Source: Butyrivibrio sp. NC3005
GTDB taxonomy: Bacteria > Bacillota > Clostridia > Lachnospirales > Lachnospiraceae
Direction of reading: 5' to 3'
Assembly (NCBI RefSeq): GCF_000424545.1
Contig: NZ_AUKC01000015.1
Location: 1-64,000, forward strand
Length of the DNA stretch: 64,000 nucleotides
The notes beneath the pieces were generated by a model. That model made no database searches and was not told the DNA's origin. It worked only from the letters and a program-made list of their open reading frames with translations. This document shows, one piece after another, positions 27,508-35,065 of the stretch; positions within the stretch are counted from its first letter, which is position 1, and each line of letters opens with the position of its first letter. The position numbers and the translations under genes are program-made.

Positions 27508-28593
27508 ATGGCTACAATTAAAGATATTGCAGACAAACTAGGTGTTTCGGTTAGTACTGTCTCCAAAGGTCTCAATGGTGCAAAAGACATCTCGGCTCAG
27601 CTTCGCCAACAAGTCCTGGAAACAGCTGTAGAACTCGGTTACACAGGTCGCAAAACAGCAAAAAAGAATCTAAAAAAACTATGTATTTTTATAGAAAATA
27701 TGGATTATGAATCTGCCAGCCAGTTTGGTTATGATATCGTACTGGGTTTTCGTCAGGCAGCTTATAAAGAACAATGGGAAGTTTTTGTTCAACCTATCAG
27801 TCACGAATTTCAAGTGAATGAGAAATACGATACATATATGTTAGGAAACGGATTTAGCGGCAGCCTTATGCTGGGACTTTCACTCGAAGATCCGTGGATG
27901 GAACAGATAAAGACCACAACTTTCCCGACTGTATTATTAGATAATTTCATTGAAAAAAATCCAAACGTTGGTTGCATCGGAACAGATTCAGATGAAGGCA
28001 TCGCTCTTGCAATTGAACATCTGATTTCTCTTGGTCATGAAAAGATTGCTTTTCTTGATGGATCAAGAGGTTCGATGGTATCAGACCAGAGAATGATTGC
28101 ATATTTGGACAACATGTCCAAGCATAGACTTCCTGTAGATCCAAACCTTGCCGTTTATGGATATTTCGTAGCTGATGCAGCTCATTATCATGTTCCAACA
28201 TTTTTAGATTTGGGAGCAACTGCTATACTTTGTGGAAATGATTTGATTGCATCTGGCGTAATAGAAGAATGTAAAAGACAAGGTTTTAAGATTCCAGAAG
28301 ATATTAGCATTATAGGATTTGATGATTTGCCGATTGCCCAGCGTTTAGACCCTCCTCTAACGACAATCAGACAGGACAGAGTTGAACTTGGAAAATGCGG
28401 ATACTACATCTTGTTTGCAATGATGGCTCATGTTTCTTTATCCAAGAACCTTTTAAGACCATCATTTGTTGTCAGATCTTCCACTGCAATTGCAAAACCA
28501 AGAATCGCCAAAAGACATTGCAATGAAAAGGATTCTGTCAACAAAATAAATACACAGCTTTATAATCAGTTCCTCCAACATAGACAAATATAA
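27508..28593 (+). CDS. LacI family transcriptional regulator
   Basis: A 361-residue regulator, probably of the divergent malEFG-amylase genes. The N-terminal helix-turn-helix is clear (ATIKDIADKLGVSVSTVSKGLNG, residues 2-24), followed by a hinge helix and a periplasmic-binding-like effector domain with GCIGTDSDEGIALAIEHL and ISIIGFDDLPIAQRLDPPLTTIRQD. The C-terminus is about 25 residues longer than usual and basic. The start has AAAGGAAC just upstream. It ends at a strong terminator. The effector is probably a maltodextrin, by position only. Confidence 0.9.
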   Translation: MATIKDIADKLGVSVSTVSKGLNGAKDISAQLRQQVLETAVELGYTGRKTAKKNLKKLCIFIENMDYESASQFGYDIVLGFRQAAYKEQWEVFVQPISHEFQVNEKYDTYMLGNGFSGSLMLGLSLEDPWMEQIKTTTFPTVLLDNFIEKNPNVGCIGTDSDEGIALAIEHLISLGHEKIAFLDGSRGSMVSDQRMIAYLDNMSKHRLPVDPNLAVYGYFVADAAHYHVPTFLDLGATAILCGNDLIASGVIEECKRQGFKIPEDISIIGFDDLPIAQRLDPPLTTIRQDRVELGKCGYYILFAMMAHVSLSKNLLRPSFVVRSSTAIAKPRIAKRHCNEKDSVNKINTQLYNQFLQHRQI

Positions 28594-28594
28594 A

Positions 28595-28634
28595 AATAAC
28601 TCAGTCAAGTTTATTTCTTGGCTGAGTTATTTTT
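28595..28634. terminator. Terminator after the lacI-type gene
   Basis: A 15 bp stem (AATAACTCAGTCAAG with one G-U pair in the opposite arm), 7-nt loop, then TTTT. The A-rich left flank makes it work in both directions. Confidence 0.9.
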
Positions 28635-28686
28635 AATTTGATTGCTTGCGAAAATCAGGACACATCTGCTATAATGATAGAATGGT

Positions 28687-28723
28687 ATAAAAAAAGACGA
28701 AACTCTTATCAAATTTCGCCTTT
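28687..28723 (-). terminator. Terminator after tRNA-Trp
   Basis: On the minus strand AAAGGCGAAA / TTTCGTCTTT (10 bp with a G-U pair), 11-nt loop, then a T-run. It lies 11 nt past the tRNA. Confidence 0.8.
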
Positions 28724-28734
28724 TAAACATTTAG

Positions 28735-28806
28735 CAGGGGAAGCAGGATTCGAACCCGCATGAACGGTTTTGGAGACCGTGATACTAGCCATTGTATGAT
28801 TCCCCT
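28735..28806 (-). tRNA. tRNA-Trp (anticodon CCA)
   Basis: A 72-nt cloverleaf: acceptor AGGGGAA / TTCCCCT, D stem ATAC / GTAT, anticodon stem ACGGT / ACCGT with loop CTCCAAA, a 4-nt variable loop, and T arm GCGGG-TTCGAAT-CCTGC. The discriminator is G, normal for tRNA-Trp. CCA is not encoded. Confidence 0.95.
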
Positions 28807-28853
28807 ATTTAGTTATTTATTTGTGTCAGCGCTTTCTCTTGCCGACAGATGTT

Positions 28854-28882
28854 ATTATAGCAAAGGGTATCTATGTATGCAA
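28854..28882 (-). promoter_or_regulatory. tRNA-Trp promoter
   Basis: TTGCAT, a 17-nt spacer, TATAAT on the minus strand, with the start about 40 nt before the tRNA. Confidence 0.75.
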
Positions 28883-28996
28883 GCACTTTTTTTATTTTTT
28901 TCAATAAATCGTTATATGGTTTATTTATTGTCTTTTTATTGTTTTTTGGTTGGTTTTATAACTCAGTGCTGCATTTTTTGTGCAATGTAATAATGC

Positions 28997-29059
28997 CCTG
29001 TTTCCCAACAAGCTAACGTGCACAGACACACTACACTATTAGCTTCAAAGGAAAACAGG
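28997..29059. other. Nested hairpin between the alcohol dehydrogenase gene and tRNA-Trp
   Basis: An outer stem CCTGTTTCCC / GGAAAACAGG (one mismatch) encloses a perfect 7 bp AAGCTAA / TTAGCTT stem and a loop of alternating purine/pyrimidine. No T-run follows in either direction. The rest of 28883-29150 shows nothing else. Confidence 0.45.
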
Positions 29060-29150
29060 ACATTTTCCATAAAATATTCGAATAAGTAACAGTATTAAAT
29101 GTCACACCTTTTTAACAAGCTATTTAACTTATTTTCCAAGCAGGTTAATT

Positions 29151-30326
29151 TCATCTTGCCATTTCGAAGATTTTCTTTGCATCATCAGTATCCAATGGAC
29201 GGATACGAGAAAGCTTCATAGTTCCATTAGCTGTTGCAAGAAGTGCAAGTTCACCAATTTCTTCCTTGCTAGGATTTAATCCAAGTCCTGAAATTGAAGT
29301 TGGCATTCCAATCAGACTAAAGAACTCAACTGTTTTCTTAATTCCTTCCTGAGCAGCTCTAACTTCATCACTCTCTTCTATGCCCCAGACTTTTCTTGCA
29401 AATCTTGCAAATCTGTCTGCAGCTCCCATATACAATTCATTTGCCCAGGCTCCCCAAACTGCTGAAAGTGATGCTCCATGTGTTACATCATATTTTGCAC
29501 TAAGGGCATGACCAAACTTATGAACTGAGAAATCCTTACCTCTTCCAAGCTCCATCAGATTATTATGAGATAAGCTTCCTGCCCACATAATCTCTGCCAT
29601 GGCATCATAGTTTTCCTGATTTTCCATCAGAATCTTAGCATTACTTATAACTGTTCTAAGGAGTCCTTCTGCAAGTTCATCTGTAAGCTGACATGAAATT
29701 CCCGGAATAAAATATCTTTCCATTGTATGCATCATAATATCAGTTATTCCAGCAAATAGCTGATACTTTGGCAATGTAAAAGCAAGTTCAGGATTCATGA
29801 TTGCAAATTTGCAACGGTTAAATGGGGTATTAATTCCTGACTTTTTACCAAGTTCCTCATTTGTAAGTACTGCAGAATCACTCATTTCACTTCCTGCTGC
29901 TGGAATTGTAAGTACTGCTCCCACTGGAAGAGATTTTGTAACTGGAACTTTCTTGCTCCAAATATCCCAAAGATCTACATCTTTATTAGCTGTTCCATGA
30001 GCAATAGCCTTAGCTGTATCAATAGTACTGCCTCCGCCTACTCCGATAACAATATCAATGTTTTCTTTAACAGCAAGCTTTATTCCCTCTTTGGCATGAG
30101 CAACCGTAGGATTTGGCTTTACTCCGCCAAACTCTACATACTCAATTTCGTAGCCTTCAAGTGACTTCTCTACTCTTTCCATTAAGCCACTTTTTATAAC
30201 ACTTCCACCGCCATAGACCAAAAGAGCTTTCTTCATTCCTAAATTCTTTACTTCTGCACCGATTTTTTCTTCAGCATTTTTTCCGAATATAACCTTAGTA
30301 GGTGCCTGATATTCAAATGACTCCAT
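29151..30326 (-). CDS. Iron-containing alcohol dehydrogenase (BdhA/YqhD-like)
   Basis: Probably reduces aldehydes to alcohols with NAD(P)H at the end of fermentation. The 391-residue protein has the family order: N-terminal nucleotide-binding fold with GGGS motifs (VYGGGSVIKSG, about 40; VGGGSTIDTAKAIAHG, about 95) and a C-terminal metal domain. Metal ligands are likely the Asp in the DIMMHTMERY helix and the histidines in KFGHALS and DVTHGAS. It resembles butanol dehydrogenases and YqhD. The start has AGAAGGA 5 nt upstream. It lies 85 bp downstream of radA, perhaps by read-through. Confidence 0.88.
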   Translation of the reverse strand: MESFEYQAPTKVIFGKNAEEKIGAEVKNLGMKKALLVYGGGSVIKSGLMERVEKSLEGYEIEYVEFGGVKPNPTVAHAKEGIKLAVKENIDIVIGVGGGSTIDTAKAIAHGTANKDVDLWDIWSKKVPVTKSLPVGAVLTIPAAGSEMSDSAVLTNEELGKKSGINTPFNRCKFAIMNPELAFTLPKYQLFAGITDIMMHTMERYFIPGISCQLTDELAEGLLRTVISNAKILMENQENYDAMAEIMWAGSLSHNNLMELGRGKDFSVHKFGHALSAKYDVTHGASLSAVWGAWANELYMGAADRFARFARKVWGIEESDEVRAAQEGIKKTVEFFSLIGMPTSISGLGLNPSKEEIGELALLATANGTMKLSRIRPLDTDDAKKIFEMAR

Positions 30327-30411
30327 AATTTCCTTCTCCCACAACTATAATTTAGCAGAGCCTTTCTAACCGAGTCTGCACGACAATTATACCACCAAAA
30401 ACAAAAGTTTT

Positions 30412-31794
30412 TTAAAAGATTCTCATTGCATCCTGAACACTTTTAACTCCAATTATTGTAAGTCCCTCTATATCTTTTAGCTTACTTTCAAATGCCTTAG
30501 GCAAAATAATAGTTTTAAAACCAAGCTTCTTAGCTTCCATTACTCTTTGCTGTGTCATGGAAACGCTTCTGACTTCACCTGATAATCCCACTTCTCCAAA
30601 GGCTATCACATCAGGAGATATTGGTCTATTCCTAAAGCTGGAAATAATAGCAAGACATATTCCAAGATCAAGTGCCGGTTCCTGCAGTTTCATTCCACCT
30701 GCAAGATTCACATATGCATCACAGTCAGACATCTGGAGTCCAACTCTTTTTTCCAAAACTGCCATAAGAAGATTCACACGGTTATAATCTGTTCCGTTCG
30801 CCTGTCTCTTGGGAAATCCAAAATTCGTCCTGCAAACAAGTGCCTGTATCTCAATCAGTATTGGTCTTGTTCCTTCAACAGAACATGTAACAATAGAGCC
30901 ACTTGCATCCTCTGGTCTTCCATCAAGCATAAATTCTGATGGATTTTTTACTTCCGCAAGACCGCTCTCTCTCATCTCAAAAACGCCAATTTCATTAGTT
31001 GAACCAAATCTATTCTTAACAGCTCGAAGCACTCTGTAACTAGCCTGTCTGTCTCCTTCAAAATACAACACTGTATCAACCATATGTTCCAAAACTCTAG
31101 GTCCTGCTACAGTTCCTTCTTTAGTAACATGTCCTACAATAAATGTGGAAATATTCATACTCTTGGCAATTCGAAGGAGTATAGCAGTAGCTTCTCTAAC
31201 CTGCGATACACTTCCAGGTGCTGCCGAAACATTTTCACTAAACATTGTTTGAATCGAATCTATTATTACCACTTCAGGATTCACCCTTGTAATAACCTCT
31301 TCTATTATGTCCAAATTCGTTTCACACAAAAATTTCAGATCATCTGTAAATTCTCCAACTCTGTTCGCACGAATCTTAATCTGTTGAAGAGATTCCTCAC
31401 CTGAAATATATAAAATGCTATGACCATCTTCTGACATATTTCTAGCTGCTTGAAGTAAAAGAGTAGATTTTCCGATTCCAGGATCACCTCCTACAAGGGT
31501 AAGCGAGCCTTTAACAAGTCCTCCGCCTAACACTCTGTTAAGTTCCCCGATATGCGTATCTGCTCTATCCTCTTTAGTAAGTTCTATGTCTTTAAGTGAT
31601 TTTGGTACAATCTGTGTATGTCTGCCTTTGTCAGGAGCTGTTGCTGCTCCTAGTCCTGTTCTTGTATTCCTTGCCTGTGGTTTTACAACTTCTTCCACCA
31701 TGGTATTCCATTCTTTACACGAAGGGCACTGCCCCATCCACTTAGATGATTCATATCCGCAATTCTGGCAAAAGAAAACTGTTTTATTCTTCAT
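30412..31794 (-). CDS. radA: DNA repair protein RadA
   Basis: RecA-related helicase that drives branch migration during recombination. The 460-residue protein has a C4 zinc finger (CQNCGYESSKWMGQCPSC, about 8-25), a RecA-like core with Walker A GDPGIGKST (near 95), the RadA-specific KNRFGSTNEIG motif (near 260) and a C-terminal Lon-protease-like domain. The start was set at MKNKTVFFCQ, which has GGAG 6 nt upstream. It lies between an XRE regulator and an alcohol dehydrogenase gene. Confidence 0.96.
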   Translation of the reverse strand: MKNKTVFFCQNCGYESSKWMGQCPSCKEWNTMVEEVVKPQARNTRTGLGAATAPDKGRHTQIVPKSLKDIELTKEDRADTHIGELNRVLGGGLVKGSLTLVGGDPGIGKSTLLLQAARNMSEDGHSILYISGEESLQQIKIRANRVGEFTDDLKFLCETNLDIIEEVITRVNPEVVIIDSIQTMFSENVSAAPGSVSQVREATAILLRIAKSMNISTFIVGHVTKEGTVAGPRVLEHMVDTVLYFEGDRQASYRVLRAVKNRFGSTNEIGVFEMRESGLAEVKNPSEFMLDGRPEDASGSIVTCSVEGTRPILIEIQALVCRTNFGFPKRQANGTDYNRVNLLMAVLEKRVGLQMSDCDAYVNLAGGMKLQEPALDLGICLAIISSFRNRPISPDVIAFGEVGLSGEVRSVSMTQQRVMEAKKLGFKTIILPKAFESKLKDIEGLTIIGVKSVQDAMRIF

Positions 31795-31832
31795 GCTAAT
31801 CTCCATTCCGCCTTTTCTAGACTACCTCTAGC

Positions 31833-33572
31833 TTACAACAAAACGGAAACTAACGCATCACTTAGTTTAAAATTTGTTTCTTCTGGAAAATAATCCTTGA
31901 AGACTTTTATAAGCTTAACAACAAAACAATTATCCTTTTTTATTTTTTTCAGACATAACGCATATATCTCCATTATAAATAAAGTTACATGCAGATCGTA
32001 CAAATATATGTCATATTCTCTAGACTCTACAAATTTAATTATTTTATCAAACTTTTTTTCTCTGAAAAGAGCATATGAATATAGCATTACTGTGGTTGGA
32101 AAAACTGTATTCGAATATGATAAATCTATAATCGTATTTCTATAATAAGATAGTTGTTTTTCCAATAAACAAATGCTTTCACTTACACGATTACACATAA
32201 TTAATGAAAATGAAATATTATTCAAAATCATCATTTCAAGGCAGGAAAAATGGTAGGCATTAAATGTAGAAAATGAAATTCCTGAGAGCGTCTTATTAAG
32301 TATATTCCATAATCGAATAATCTTTTTATCGCTGCACTTTTGCTTTTCTATATCTATAAAACCCTTTAGTTGTTCATAAAAAATACCTTCTGAAAATTCT
32401 GGAATATTCTCATTTCTTATCATTTTATCCGGTACGGCTTCATCAGTTTTTATTTTTTTCACTCCATATGGAATATCTAATATCATTTCTGTTTCATTAC
32501 CCCAATATACAAATGTATCCATTGAATAGCCTAGACGTTCAATAATTGTCCTAAAAACTATTGGCGAAGGCATAAGTATATCACTTTCCATTCTATAATA
32601 GTTCGATTTACTACATATTCCATTTATAGCTTTCTCAATAGGAACGTCACTAATATTTCTATAATATTTAAGTGCTTTTCCTATTGTAAAGCTTCTACAA
32701 TCCGATCTATTTGTAAATTGTAAATCATCTGACATCTTTTTTAAAAAAAGAAGTTTATCATCTTCTAACTCTGAACTTTTGCCAAATGCCAAAAAAACAT
32801 CTTTAGCAGACCATTTAAAGTCCTTGTCATTTGTTATCATTTCACGCACGGTAAACAGATGACAATACTTTTGTGAACGCACTGCGTAAATTTTGGATTT
32901 CTTTGCATATTCTTTTGAATTTGATAGATCATTGCAACTCGCACAAGAAAAAGAAAGAAGTGCATACATTGACATTTTAAGATAATCTTTCTCATATTTA
33001 TTTAGAGGTGAATCATTAATAACTGCAGTCAAACTATTGAATCTTTCTTTCATAAGATAAGATTCTTCATACATATATCTATAAATATATACCTCAAATT
33101 GGAGAACAGATGTATATCTATCTGTTGAGATTTCACTTAGATTCATTCCTTCAAAAGCCTGACAGACATATTTTTGAGCATCTAAAAGAAACTTATTAAT
33201 ATTTCTAAAAAGGCTTGAAACCAACAATAAAAACTCCGCCTTTAGTCTTATATCTGAATTATCAATATCCTTGCACATTAGAAGATACTTTAGTGCAGCA
33301 CCATCATTTCCACAGGTCAAACATAGTCTTACATTTTTAAAATTCCTGGCAATCAGAAAATCATTAACAGATGCGAACTCACTTATAAAACTTTCTTTTA
33401 CACCAGCTTTTTTGCAAAAAAGATCAAAGTATTTTTTACTAATTCTTCTAGAACCATTTTCAAACTTACTCAAAGTAACAGTAGAACATATTCCTTCAGC
33501 AAACTCTTCTTGAGTCATTCCAGAGATCCTTCTCATTTTTTTCAGCAAAACCGCAGCATTTCTAACACACAT
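31833..33572 (-). CDS. XRE family regulator with long helical C-terminal domain
   Basis: A 579-residue protein. The N-terminal helix-turn-helix (about 8-62) is XRE-like: LLKKMRRISGMTQEEFAEGICSTVTLSKFENGSRRIS. The remaining 500 residues are helical, rich in Tyr, Phe and Lys, and look like degenerate TPR repeats, as in Rgg- or PlcR-type peptide-responsive regulators. It is about twice the usual length, and a second motif around residues 285-345 (YYRMESDILMPSPIVFRTIIERLGYSM) resembles another helix-turn-helix-like segment. The start at MCVRNAAVLL has GGAG 6 nt upstream. No small peptide gene is evident next to it. The target is unknown. Confidence 0.75.
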   Translation of the reverse strand: MCVRNAAVLLKKMRRISGMTQEEFAEGICSTVTLSKFENGSRRISKKYFDLFCKKAGVKESFISEFASVNDFLIARNFKNVRLCLTCGNDGAALKYLLMCKDIDNSDIRLKAEFLLLVSSLFRNINKFLLDAQKYVCQAFEGMNLSEISTDRYTSVLQFEVYIYRYMYEESYLMKERFNSLTAVINDSPLNKYEKDYLKMSMYALLSFSCASCNDLSNSKEYAKKSKIYAVRSQKYCHLFTVREMITNDKDFKWSAKDVFLAFGKSSELEDDKLLFLKKMSDDLQFTNRSDCRSFTIGKALKYYRNISDVPIEKAINGICSKSNYYRMESDILMPSPIVFRTIIERLGYSMDTFVYWGNETEMILDIPYGVKKIKTDEAVPDKMIRNENIPEFSEGIFYEQLKGFIDIEKQKCSDKKIIRLWNILNKTLSGISFSTFNAYHFSCLEMMILNNISFSLIMCNRVSESICLLEKQLSYYRNTIIDLSYSNTVFPTTVMLYSYALFREKKFDKIIKFVESREYDIYLYDLHVTLFIMEIYALCLKKIKKDNCFVVKLIKVFKDYFPEETNFKLSDALVSVLL

Positions 33573-33602
33573 AGTAGTCTCCATTGCTCTATTAGTATAG
33601 TA

Positions 33603-33642
33603 CAAAATTGCAGGAATAATAATTATTATCCCTGCAATTTTG
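33603..33642. terminator. Bidirectional terminator-like hairpin before the XRE gene
   Basis: A perfect 12 bp stem (CAAAATTGCAGG / CCTGCAATTTTG), 16-nt AT-rich loop. It lies 26 nt past the 33669-34139 gene and only about 30 nt before the XRE start, so the XRE promoter must overlap it or lie upstream. Confidence 0.65.
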
Positions 33643-33668
33643 TTGAAAACATTTTTCCGGTTCAGACG

Positions 33669-34139
33669 TCATTCAAAAACAGAAGCACCTCCGTAATAAT
33701 AAACGCCTGGAACATTATATGTCTCTTTTCCTTGCTTTAAAACAAGATGACCAACAGCAAGAACACTTCCATCATTAACTTCTGCAGAATCTAATTTATA
33801 TTCATAACTAAACCCTCTGTATTTTTCTGGTTCAGAGGAAACCCATACATTTTCTATTTGTTCACCTTCAGGTTCAGACTTTCGTGTAACAACATTCAAT
33901 TTTAATTTCACTTTTCCATCTATAAGAATAGGATTACAGTAATATCCAAATTCATCTTCAGGAGAAACCTTCTTCTCGCCGTACTCTTCAGCTTCTTTTT
34001 CAGATAAAATTTTATGCTCAGTTAAAAGCTGCTTTCTATTTTCAAGATTTAGTTTTTCTCCTTTTGTTTTAACAATAAAAAATATGGCAACTGCTATTAC
34101 TGTTATTATCAACGGTACAACTAATATACGTTTGCACAT
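33669..34139 (-). CDS. Hypothetical membrane-anchored protein
   Basis: A 156-residue protein with one N-terminal membrane helix (about 5-24) and a charged extracytoplasmic domain. I do not recognise a family. There is a Cys at residue 2 but no lipobox. A perfect AGGAGG lies 7 nt before the ATG. It may sit under the same transcript as, or be regulated with, the XRE gene downstream; this is speculation. Confidence 0.65.
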   Translation of the reverse strand: MCKRILVVPLIITVIAVAIFFIVKTKGEKLNLENRKQLLTEHKILSEKEAEEYGEKKVSPEDEFGYYCNPILIDGKVKLKLNVVTRKSEPEGEQIENVWVSSEPEKYRGFSYEYKLDSAEVNDGSVLAVGHLVLKQGKETYNVPGVYYYGGASVFE

Positions 34140-34261
34140 TTTTTACCTCCTAAAACAACGTTTTAATCTTTATATATTGATTTTATCTTTTTTTCATACT
34201 TAATTCCATTAACTTTTCTGCGAAAATTATAAACTTTTATTATCTTATGAAGTTGTCTGTA

Positions 34262-34302
34262 AACAAAAATACACGAGGATACATAATATATCCTCGTGTA
34301 TT
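34262..34302 (-). terminator. Terminator after the 34343-34753 gene
   Basis: A perfect 14 bp stem (AATACACGAGGATA and complement), 7-nt loop, followed on the minus strand by TTTGTTT. Confidence 0.9.
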
Positions 34303-34342
34303 ACTATATTCTGTTTATTTTATTCAAAAGAAATACTGTTGT

Positions 34343-34753
34343 TTAGCATCTTTCAATTTCAACAGAAACAGGTTTGTCAGACATCTCAACGCTTACTGAA
34401 AGCTTTCCGCCAAGACCTGTCTTCATTCTACCTTCGCTAAGTCCATTAACTAAAACGTTATATTCAGTATTATCTTCCATGCCAAGTGTTATCTGCGCAT
34501 CATTAGGACCTTCAACGCTAAAACTAACACCCTTTTCTGTTTCTTTGAATCCTGTGACAGCTGTACCTGGAACTGATTCATAGACAAACATATCATTTGA
34601 TTCGAGTCTGGTGATATCCTTGAATGTCTTAACCTTAAGCAAATCTCCATTATGTTTGAAGCCTTCAAGCTTCTTCTTGTCAGGTAACATATAGTTACCA
34701 AAGCTCAATGTACCATCTGCTTCTGCGCGTAATAACTGTTCTACAACAGCCAT
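34343..34753 (-). CDS. Conserved small protein of unknown function (often mislabelled endosialidase)
   Basis: A 136-residue, beta-rich soluble protein. Similar proteins starting MAVVEQL-RAEADG-SFG occur widely in Lachnospiraceae and are often labelled endosialidase in databases. At this length it cannot be a full sialidase, and I see no Asp-box or catalytic motif. There is no signal peptide. The ribosome site is strong (TAGGAGG). It stands alone between clpC and a strong terminator, so it probably has its own promoter. Confidence 0.7.
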   Translation of the reverse strand: MAVVEQLLRAEADGTLSFGNYMLPDKKKLEGFKHNGDLLKVKTFKDITRLESNDMFVYESVPGTAVTGFKETEKGVSFSVEGPNDAQITLGMEDNTEYNVLVNGLSEGRMKTGLGGKLSVSVEMSDKPVSVEIERC

Positions 34754-34946
34754 AAGTGGAACCTCCTATATACTACATCAATATGAAAAGCCGCAACTGT
34801 CATTAGAAATGACAATTACAAAATTTATAATATTTCTTGCCCTCATTATAGCACATCTCCAAGAAAACAATAGCCAAAATAAATGCTTATTTTTTTGTCA
34901 ATTTGCTATAAAGCCGCATATTTATTGACCTTCTTAAAACACATTA

Positions 34947-35050
34947 AAAGGGAGTTCATACTTTTTTAATGTTTTCTACTCATTTTTTTCTGATATTAAC
35001 AAAATAACATCAGAAAACAACCTGAATAGTAGCATTGATGAACTCCCTTT
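34947..35050 (-). ncRNA. Triple-nested hairpin downstream of clpC (candidate structured RNA)
   Basis: A perfect 13 bp outer stem (AAAGGGAGTTCAT / ATGAACTCCCTTT), then a CTACT / AGTAG stem, then a perfect 9 bp TTTTCTGAT / ATCAGAAAA stem with a loop of about 14 nt. The 104-nt structure starts 16 nt past the clpC stop. It may be the clpC 3' end or a small RNA. Function is unknown. Confidence 0.5.
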
Positions 35051-35065
35051 AAAAAACATATCCTA

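Noticed and set aside
34343-34753. Endosialidase
   Set aside because: 136 residues, with no catalytic or Asp-box motifs; the name appears to be a spread database label.
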